Below, one piece after another: positions 57,767 to 64,000 of a stretch of 64,000 nt of DNA. A model generated the notes under the pieces. It was not told the origin of the DNA and ran no database searches. It was given only the letters and a program-made list of their open reading frames with translations. Made by a program: the position numbers and the translations under genes. Position 1 is the stretch's first letter, and each line of letters opens with the position of its first letter. This stretch comes from Allobosea sp. LC85. GTDB taxonomy: Bacteria; Pseudomonadota; Alphaproteobacteria; Rhizobiales; Beijerinckiaceae. The stretch lies in NCBI RefSeq assembly GCF_000735605.1, contig NZ_JPKG01000006.1:62001-126000 (forward strand). The letters run 5' to 3'.

Positions 57767-60762
57767 CGCCCGGCCGCCTTGCCGAGCTCCCGCAAGGCCC
57801 TGGCGTCACGTGGAGTGACGTCGGGATGATCGTGCTCGGCGGTCGCGGGATCGAAATACTTCCAGGAACGGGCGCATTTCACGCCGCTGGCCCGGACCGG
57901 GACGACAGCGACGCCGGGCACCTCCGGAAGCCGGAATCCATCCTCTGGCCCTTCGCCGGCAACAACCTTGAGATCGGACGTGATGCAGATCTCGGCGAGA
58001 TCGACACCCGACAGCGCCGCCAGCAGATCGGGATCGGCGATGTGAACCTCGGGCGCGGCCTCGAGCGAAGAGCCGATGCGCTTGGCCGCACGTTCCAGCT
58101 CGAGCGCGCCGGTGACGACACGCCGGACGCGGCGGATCTTGCTCCAGCGCTCGGCCAGCTCCGGATCGAGCCAGCTCTCCGGTGCCGCGGCAAAGGCTTC
58201 GAGATGCACGGAACCGCCCAGCGCCTTCTGCTCCGGATAGCGCTCGAGCCAGGCTTCCTCGGTGGTGAAGACAAGGATCGGCGCCAACCAGGTTGCGAGG
58301 CAGCGCAGGAGATGGTCGACCACCGTCAGCGCACTCTTGCGGACATGGCTCGACAGCGGATCGCAATAGAGCGCGTCCTTGCGAACGTCGAAATAGAAGG
58401 CGGAGAGCTCGGTGTTCATGAACTGCGAGAGCAGCGTCACCACCCGCTTGTAGTCATAGGTCCGATAGGCCTCCTCGACTTGCGGCCCGAGCTCCGCAAG
58501 GCGGTGCAGCATCAAGCGCTCGAGCTCCGGCATCGAGGCCGGCGAGGCGACGCGGATGTCCTCGCTGAAATGCGCGAGCGTGCCGAGCATCCAGCGCATG
58601 GTGTTGCGCAGCTTGCGGTAGGTCTCGACGAAGGTCTTGAGGATTTCCTTGCCGATGCGCAGATCGTCGGAATAGTCCGCCGCCGCGACCCAGAGGCGCA
58701 GGATGTCGGCGCCGGACTCCTTGATCACGTCCTGCGGCGCAGTGACATTGCCTTTCGACTTCGACATCTTCTCGCCCTTCTCGTCGAGACAGAAGCCGTG
58801 GGTCAGCACGATGTCGTAGGGCGCCCGGCCACGCGTGCCGCAGCTTTCGAGCAGGCTCGAATGGAACCAGCCGCGGTGCTGGTCCGACCCTTCCAGATAC
58901 ATCACCCGGTCATTGCCACCGTCGCCGCGCCGGCGAGCGCGCAGGTCGGGCCGCTTCTCCAGCGTGAAGGCGTGGGTCGAGCCTGAATCGAACCAGACAT
59001 CGAGCACGTCGGTGACGCGCTCATACATCTGCGGATCGTAACCGAAGGGCTTCAGGAAGCGCGCGCCGTCGACATCGGTGAACCAGGCATCGGCTCCCTC
59101 GATCTCGAAGGCATCGGCGATTGCAGCGTTGACCCTTGGATCGACGAGGATCGTGCCGCTGTCCTTCTCGACGAAGACGGTGATCGGCACGCCCCAGGCG
59201 CGCTGGCGCGAGACAACCCAGTCGGGGCGGTTGGCGATCATGCCGGTGATACGGTTCTCACCGGCCGCGGGAACCCATTCGGTTTCCTTGATGGCCTTGA
59301 GCGCGCGGTTGCGCAGCGTATCGACGTTGCCGCCCGGCGTGGCTGGAACATCGGGGCCGCCCAACGCTTCGCCGAGCGGCTTGTCCATGGCGATGAACCA
59401 TTGCGGCGTGTTGCGGAAGATGACCGGCTTCTTCGAACGCCAGCTATGGGGATACTGATGCTTCAACCGGCCGCGCGCGATGATGTTGCCGCTCGCCGCC
59501 AGCGCCTTGATGACGGCATCGTTGGCGTCGCCCTTCTCGCCCTTGTCGGTGATGACCTGTCGGCCCTCGAAGCCCGGCGCATCCCTGGTGAAGCGACCAT
59601 CGGCATCCACGGTGTAGGGGATATGCGTATCGATCCCGCGTTCGGCGAGCTTGCGGCCGCTCGCCATCCAGATGTCGAAATCCTCCCGACCATGGCCGGG
59701 CGCGGTGTGGACGAAGCCCGTACCGGCATCGTCGGTGACATGGTCTCCGTCGAGCAGCGGCACATCGAAGTCGTAGCCGTGGCCGCGCAGCGGATGGGCG
59801 CAGGTCAGACCATCCAGCTCGGACGCAGCGACATCGCGAACCAGTTCGAAGGCGTCGACCTTCGCAGCCTTGAACACGCTCTCGGCCAGGGCCTTCGCCA
59901 GCACATAGGTCGCGCCGACCTTCGCCCAGTTGCCGTCGGCCGCCGCGGTCACCCGATAGAGCCCATAGGCGATCTTGTGGTGGAAGGAGATCGCCCTGTT
60001 GCCGGGGATCGTCCAGGGGGTGGTCGTCCAGATCACGACAGACGCGCCAGCCAGGCCATCCGCTCCCGACGCGACGGGAAAGGCCACGAACACCGTATCG
60101 CTCGTGTGCTCCTCGTACTCGACCTCAGCCTCGGCGAGCGCGGTCTTCTCGACCACCGACCACATCACCGGCTTGGACCCGCGATAGAGCTGGCCGGTCT
60201 CGGCGAACTTCATGATCTCGCGGGCGATCTGCGCCTCGGCCGGGAACGCCATGGTCAGGTAGGGATCGGCCCAGTCGCCCTCGACGCCGAGGCGCTTGAA
60301 TTCCTCGCGTTGAACATTGACCCAGTGCTCGGCGAAGGCACGGCACTCCTTGCGGAACTCGACGACCGGCACATCGTCCTTGTTCAGGCCCTTGGCCCGG
60401 TACTGCTCCTCGATCTTCCACTCGATCGGCAGGCCATGACAATCCCACCCCGGCACATAGTTGGCGTCGTGGCCGAGCATCTGCTGAGAGCGGACGACGA
60501 GGTCCTTCAGCACTTTGTTGAGCGCATGACCGATATGGAGATGGCCGTTCGCATAGGGCGGACCATCATGCAGGATGAAGCGGTCGCGGCCCTTCGCGCT
60601 CTCGCGCAGCTTGCGATAGAGTTCGATCTTCTGCCAGCGGGCGAGCAGTTCCGGCTCGCGTTGCGGCAAGCCGGCGCGCATCGGGAATTCGGTCTGGGGC
60701 AGGAACAGCGTCTGCGAATAATCAACGCTTTTCGACGGGGCGGAATTGGACTGGTCGTTCAT
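57763..60762 (-). CDS. ileS: Isoleucyl-tRNA synthetase
   Basis: Class I aminoacyl-tRNA synthetase of 999 residues. The HIGH motif is H76-H79, the KMSKS loop is K665-S669, and the editing domain with [11 protein letters not shown] is present. The C-terminal zinc knuckle is degenerate: the usual CxxC pairs are reduced to one cysteine in [10 protein letters not shown], as in other alphaproteobacterial IleS to my knowledge. It lies 208 bases downstream of ribF and is coupled to lspA. Confidence 0.97.
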   Translation of the reverse strand: MNDQSNSAPSKSVDYSQTLFLPQTEFPMRAGLPQREPELLARWQKIELYRKLRESAKGRDRFILHDGPPYANGHLHIGHALNKVLKDLVVRSQQMLGHDANYVPGWDCHGLPIEWKIEEQYRAKGLNKDDVPVVEFRKECRAFAEHWVNVQREEFKRLGVEGDWADPYLTMAFPAEAQIAREIMKFAETGQLYRGSKPVMWSVVEKTALAEAEVEYEEHTSDTVFVAFPVASGADGLAGASVVIWTTTPWTIPGNRAISFHHKIAYGLYRVTAAADGNWAKVGATYVLAKALAESVFKAAKVDAFELVRDVAASELDGLTCAHPLRGHGYDFDVPLLDGDHVTDDAGTGFVHTAPGHGREDFDIWMASGRKLAERGIDTHIPYTVDADGRFTRDAPGFEGRQVITDKGEKGDANDAVIKALAASGNIIARGRLKHQYPHSWRSKKPVIFRNTPQWFIAMDKPLGEALGGPDVPATPGGNVDTLRNRALKAIKETEWVPAAGENRITGMIANRPDWVVSRQRAWGVPITVFVEKDSGTILVDPRVNAAIADAFEIEGADAWFTDVDGARFLKPFGYDPQMYERVTDVLDVWFDSGSTHAFTLEKRPDLRARRRGDGGNDRVMYLEGSDQHRGWFHSSLLESCGTRGRAPYDIVLTHGFCLDEKGEKMSKSKGNVTAPQDVIKESGADILRLWVAAADYSDDLRIGKEILKTFVETYRKLRNTMRWMLGTLAHFSEDIRVASPASMPELERLMLHRLAELGPQVEEAYRTYDYKRVVTLLSQFMNTELSAFYFDVRKDALYCDPLSSHVRKSALTVVDHLLRCLATWLAPILVFTTEEAWLERYPEQKALGGSVHLEAFAAAPESWLDPELAERWSKIRRVRRVVTGALELERAAKRIGSSLEAAPEVHIADPDLLAALSGVDLAEICITSDLKVVAGEGPEDGFRLPEVPGVAVVPVRASGVKCARSWKYFDPATAEHDHPDVTPRDARALRELGKAAGR

Positions 60763-60970
60763 GATCCGGCTCGGGCAGCTTGGACTGGCGGGCCATACGT
60801 GGCTGGCGCGTCACCGGTCCTTGAGGACAAGGGAAAGCGGCGGTCATCCCGGCTTGCGCGGACGCCTGCGTCTCAGCGCAGGGCAGCGTCAGCCGGGCCC
60901 GTAATTCGCCGGAGCAACTCTATGATCTGGGCGCAATGAGCGAGCATGAACGGCTTCTAACAGGGGCACG

Positions 60971-61954
60971 TTAAGGAAGGAAGGGCGGTGTTTGCGCCAG
61001 AATGGCGCGGGCCCTGGCACTGTCCTTGTCCATTTGCACGATCAGGGCCTCGAGCGAGTCGAATTTCTCCTCGCCCCGCAGCCAGGCGACCAGGGCAACG
61101 TCGACGACCTTGCCATAGAGGTCGCCCGCGAAATCGAAGAGGAAGGTCTCGAGCCGCGGCGCGCCGTCATCGAAGGTCGGACGGCTGCCGAAACTCGCCA
61201 CCCCGTCGCGCCAGACGCCATCGACCTTCATCCTGACGGCATAAATGCCAAATTTCAGGCGGCAATCACGGGCGAGATGCATATTGGCGGTGGGGTAACC
61301 GAGATCGCGTCCGCGCTTGTCACCATGTGCGATCTCGCCGCGCACGAACCAGGGCCGCCCGAGGAACTCTGCTGCGCGGCCGACATCTCCGGCTTCCAGC
61401 GCGGTGCGGATCAGGGTCGAGGAGACCGGCTCCCCTGCCCAGGAAAAAGGCGGCACCACCGAGACCGGGACACCGCGCGCGCCTGCCCTCGCCTGCAGCA
61501 TCTCGGGCGAGCCGGCGCGGCCCTTGCCGAAATGGAAGTCGTAGCCGCAGACGAGCCCCCCGACACCAAGTCGTTCGAGCAGCAGGTCGTCGACGAACCT
61601 CTCGGCGCTCACGGTCGCAATGGCGCGATCGAAGGGCAGCACAAAGCTCCGCTTCAGCCCGGCCTGGGCCAGAAGCTCCTCCTTGATGTCAGGTGGCGTC
61701 AGCCGGAAGACGGGGTGCTCGGGGCTGAAGACCGATCGGGGATGCGGCTCGAAGGTGAAGGCGGCCGCCTCGCAGCCCCGCTTGGCCGCCATGGCGACGG
61801 CGACACGGGCCAGTGCGACATGGCCGCGATGGACACCGTCGAAATTGCCCAGCGCCAGCACTGCCCCGCGCAAGCTGTCCGGAACCGGGCGGTCGCCATC
61901 GAGGACGAAAACATGAGGCCGGCCGGAAGAAGGCGCGGCGGCAGGACGGGTCAT
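60971..61954 (-). CDS. ribF: Bifunctional riboflavin kinase/FAD synthetase
   Basis: Makes FMN and FAD from riboflavin. The 327 residues contain an N-terminal nucleotidyltransferase (LGNFDGVHRGHVAL) and a C-terminal kinase domain with GYPTANMHL. The ATG at 61954 is chosen over one at 61984. The ribF-ileS-lspA order is conserved in many proteobacteria. No FMN riboswitch is visible upstream. Confidence 0.95.
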   Translation of the reverse strand: MTRPAAAPSSGRPHVFVLDGDRPVPDSLRGAVLALGNFDGVHRGHVALARVAVAMAAKRGCEAAAFTFEPHPRSVFSPEHPVFRLTPPDIKEELLAQAGLKRSFVLPFDRAIATVSAERFVDDLLLERLGVGGLVCGYDFHFGKGRAGSPEMLQARAGARGVPVSVVPPFSWAGEPVSSTLIRTALEAGDVGRAAEFLGRPWFVRGEIAHGDKRGRDLGYPTANMHLARDCRLKFGIYAVRMKVDGVWRDGVASFGSRPTFDDGAPRLETFLFDFAGDLYGKVVDVALVAWLRGEEKFDSLEALIVQMDKDSARARAILAQTPPFLP

Positions 61955-62053
61955 GGCACGAAGGGTTCCGCCTCGGCGGGGCATGCCCGCGCGCGGCAGT
62001 CAATGGCGGTTCAGGCCAGCAGCGTCAAGGAGACCGGACGCAAGCACCCTGTT

Positions 62054-62497
62054 TCAGGCCTTTGGCTTTGCCGGGGGCAAAGCGACCCAGGCCTCTCCCT
62101 CGAGCACGGCCTTGCCGTCGACGACACAGTCACAGAACAGGCGCGCGCGCCGACGCTCGGGAACGAGTTCGACGACCTCGACACGCGCGGTGACGACATC
62201 GCCGATCCTGACCGGAGCAAGAAAGGTGAGTGTCTGCGACAGGTAGACGGCACCCGGCCCCGGCAGTTTCGTGCCGAGCAGCGCGGACACGAGGCTCGCG
62301 GTCAACATCCCGTGCGCAATGCGCTGACCGAATTTCGTGCTCGCTGCGTAACGGTCGCAAAGATGGATCGGATTGGCATCACCCGACAGATCGGCGAAGA
62401 GCGAGACATCCCGCTCCATCACCGTGCGCATCAGACTTTCGCTTTGACCAATCGCGAGGTCTTCGAAAGCGTGAACCTGATAGGAGACTGCGTTCAT
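62054..62497 (-). CDS. MaoC family (R)-hydratase
   Basis: A 147-residue hot-dog-fold protein with the hydratase-2 motif: SGDANPIHLCDRYAAST supplies the catalytic aspartate and histidine, followed by IAHGMLTASLVSALLG. It resembles PhaJ-type (R)-specific enoyl-CoA hydratases that link fatty acid oxidation to polyhydroxyalkanoate, though the true substrate is unknown. It is upstream of ribF on the same strand and divergent from the CheY-like gene. Confidence 0.9.
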   Translation of the reverse strand: MNAVSYQVHAFEDLAIGQSESLMRTVMERDVSLFADLSGDANPIHLCDRYAASTKFGQRIAHGMLTASLVSALLGTKLPGPGAVYLSQTLTFLAPVRIGDVVTARVEVVELVPERRRARLFCDCVVDGKAVLEGEAWVALPPAKPKA

Positions 62498-62751
62498 TGG
62501 TCCGGCTGCCGATGCAATTTCGATGTGCCGCCCTTATTGCGACGCAACATAGAATGTCACAGCCCGGGCGCCCCGGCCATGCGACTTTGGTGCCGCGGCC
62601 GAAGCGACGCTTCCCCAACGTCAGTTTTCTTCCGAATTAACCGCTTCGAAACACCGGTGCCCTATCACTCCCGGCATGGTCGCCACTCACTGAAGGCGGT
62701 CCGAGCGCGGGTATTGCCCCGCGCTGCAGTCGTTACGCTTGGAGCACCAGA

Positions 62752-63135
62752 ATGGCTCTCGATCCGTCCATGCCCATCCTCGTGGTCGACGACTACCAGA
62801 CGATGGTCCGGATCATTCGGAACCTGCTCAAGCAGCTCGGATTCGAGAATGTCGACGATGCGTCGGACGGTTCAACCGCCATCGCCAAGATGCGCGACAA
62901 GAAATACGGCCTCGTCATCTCCGATTGGAACATGGAGCCGATGACCGGCTTCGAGCTTCTCCAGCGCGTGCGCGAGGAAGATGCGCTCGCGACAACGCCC
63001 TTCATCATGGTCACGGCCGAATCGAAGACCGAGAACGTCATCGCCGCCAAGAAGGCCGGCGTGAACAACTATATCGTCAAGCCGTTCAACGCCCAGACCC
63101 TGAAGGTCAAGATGGAAGCGGTTTGTCACGCCTGA
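62752..63135 (+). CDS. CheY-like single-domain response regulator
   Basis: A 127-residue receiver domain with acidic pocket D13/D14, phosphoacceptor D58 (VISDWNMEP), T88 and K110 (YIVKPFN), all expected for an active CheY-type protein. The WNMEPMTGFELL stretch is CheY-like. GGAG precedes the ATG. It is not in a che operon, and the partner kinase is not visible; the orphan chemoreceptor at 22072-23976 is a distant candidate. Confidence 0.93.
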   Translation: MALDPSMPILVVDDYQTMVRIIRNLLKQLGFENVDDASDGSTAIAKMRDKKYGLVISDWNMEPMTGFELLQRVREEDALATTPFIMVTAESKTENVIAAKKAGVNNYIVKPFNAQTLKVKMEAVCHA

Positions 63136-63148
63136 GCGTGGCCGAACG

Positions 63149-64000
63149 TCACCAGACGAGTTGCGGGATCGCGTAATCCGGGCGGTGATGCTGCCCTGCG
63201 AACCAGCCGTGGCGCTCTTCCCACGATTTTTCGACAAGATCCTGGGCGTGGATCCCCGCCAGCACCATGACGCTTGCCGCGCCAAAGGCGTTCGCCCCGG
63301 CGATGTCGGTCCGAATCGCATCGCCGATCGCGCAAATCCGATCTGGCGGAACCGGTTTGCCGCGTCGCGCTTCGGCGATATGCAGCGCCATTTCATAGAT
63401 CGGTCGATGCGGCTTGCCGGCATAGATCACCGTGCCGCCGATCTGCTCGTAAGCCAGCGCGAGCGAACCGGCGCAGGGCACGATCTTGCCACCGCGATCC
63501 ACCACCAGATCGGGATTCGCGCAGATCATCACGAGATCGCGCGCAACCAGATCGGCAAAGAGGCCGGCATAGGTCTCGGCCGTCTCCGTCTCGTCGTCGA
63601 ACAATCCGGTGCAGAGCACGTAGCGCGCCTCCGCGGACGAGACGCGCGGCGCATCCAGACCGGCGATCAGGGGCAGGTCGCGATCGGGGCCGAGCATGAA
63701 GACCGGCTCGCCGGACCTTTCCTCGATCAGGGCCCGACAGACATCGCCGGAGGTCACGATCGCGTCGTAGGCCGCCTCGGGCACGGCAAGGCGCGCGAGT
63801 TGGACCTCGATTTCACGGCGGGGACGGGGGGCGTTGGTCACCAGCACCACGGAAACACCTCGCTCCCGCATCGCAACCAGCGCATCGCAGGCGTCCTGAT
63901 GCGCTGCCACACCGTTATGGACGACCCCCCAGATATCGCACAGGCAGATATCGAACTGATCGGTGATTTCGGAGAATCCGGTCAATGCGACGGTCGGCGC
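63149..64000 (-). CDS. HAD-superfamily class IIA hydrolase (TIGR01459-like), 5' end beyond window
   Basis: The visible 283 codons have the HAD motif I DICLCDIWGVVHNG, motif II around VLVTNAPRP and the later IYAGKPHRPIYEMAL and CAIGDAIRTDIAGANAFGA of class IIA phosphatases. The apparent start at 63985 is a TTG, and the frame stays open to the window edge (APTVAL before it), so the true ATG most likely lies outside. Its biological substrate is unknown. It is convergent with the CheY-like gene, 13 bases apart. Confidence 0.87.
   Translation of the reverse strand, partial: APTVALTGFSEITDQFDICLCDIWGVVHNGVAAHQDACDALVAMRERGVSVVLVTNAPRPRREIEVQLARLAVPEAAYDAIVTSGDVCRALIEERSGEPVFMLGPDRDLPLIAGLDAPRVSSAEARYVLCTGLFDDETETAETYAGLFADLVARDLVMICANPDLVVDRGGKIVPCAGSLALAYEQIGGTVIYAGKPHRPIYEMALHIAEARRGKPVPPDRICAIGDAIRTDIAGANAFGAASVMVLAGIHAQDLVEKSWEERHGWFAGQHHRPDYAIPQLVW

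Noticed and set aside
62498..62751. Possible hidden gene in the 254-base divergent gap
   Set aside because: No frame has both a ribosome site and plausible composition; it most likely holds the promoters of the MaoC and CheY-like genes.
63149..63985. TTG at 63985 as the start of the HAD hydrolase
   Set aside because: The frame remains open to the window edge and the family normally begins several residues earlier, so the gene is treated as cut by the window.

Overview
The window is a GC-rich chromosomal segment from an alphaproteobacterium, most likely of the order Hyphomicrobiales (Rhizobiales). The evidence is the gene order (ctaD-ctaB-ctaF-ctaG-ctaE-DUF983-SURF1-thrC-M16 peptidase; ispH-thrB-rnhA; cysQ-DUF4170-DUF374-kdtA-lpxK-DUF2093; ribF, ileS-lspA-DUF3035-M16-M16), the plant-type GshA, DUF1127 and DUF6101 proteins, and mosaic palindromic intergenic repeats resembling the rhizobial RIME family. 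A Bosea- or Methylobacterium-like genus fits, but that is an impression, not a measurement. Nearly the whole window is coding; no gap reaches 300 bases. No rRNA, tRNA, CRISPR array, transposase or prophage gene was seen.

Layout: 1-5.7 kb encodes the aa3-type cytochrome c oxidase subunits I and III with their heme and copper assembly factors (CtaB, a CtaF-like peptide, CtaG, SURF1), linked by stop/start overlaps. 5.7-12.1 kb has threonine synthase, an M16 protease, a GNAT acetyltransferase and a 1004-residue membrane c-di-GMP protein (EAL intact, GGDEF degenerate). 12.1-17.5 kb has AlgH, a solitary DsbD-type periplasmic domain, a 1-Cys peroxiredoxin, a GNAT protein and the rnhA-thrB-ispH run. 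17.6-24.6 kb has a KefB-like antiporter, a MATE exporter, a DUF937 protein, an orphan chemoreceptor and a DUF1127 protein. 24.7-28.7 kb has an LrhA-like regulator, an orphan Flp pilin, GshA and a YbdK-type ligase.

28.8-41.4 kb has rsmE, a small periplasmic protein of unknown role, ubiA, DUF6101, cysQ, then lipid A/Kdo genes (a DUF374 acyltransferase, kdtA, lpxK), an esterase, xseA, purD and a probable fluoroacetate dehalogenase whose known active-site residues are almost all present at the same numbers. 41.5-46.6 kb is a regulated accessory stretch: patatin, an ArsR-type regulator facing a TauE/SafE exporter across a long inverted repeat, and an Old Yellow Enzyme-RidA pair facing a GcvA-like LysR regulator across a T-N11-A palindrome.

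46.7-64 kb is mainly information and core metabolism: DUF4287, tadA, an RluB-type pseudouridine synthase enlarged by repetitive arginine-rich tails, rsmD, then a long minus-strand run (ribF, ileS, lspA, DUF3035-like, an active and an inactive M16 protein, pgi, mutL), a MaoC hydratase, a CheY-like receiver and a HAD hydrolase whose 5' end lies beyond the window.

The least explained items are three copies of a ~104-bp two-hairpin repeat (plus a variant composite at 21.94-22.05 kb) that abut stop codons and Shine-Dalgarno sequences, the two regulator/operator units at 43.1 and 45.6 kb, the RluB repeat expansion, and a terminator/alternative-hairpin pair after ctaE. I found no clear evidence of a wholly new multi-gene system.
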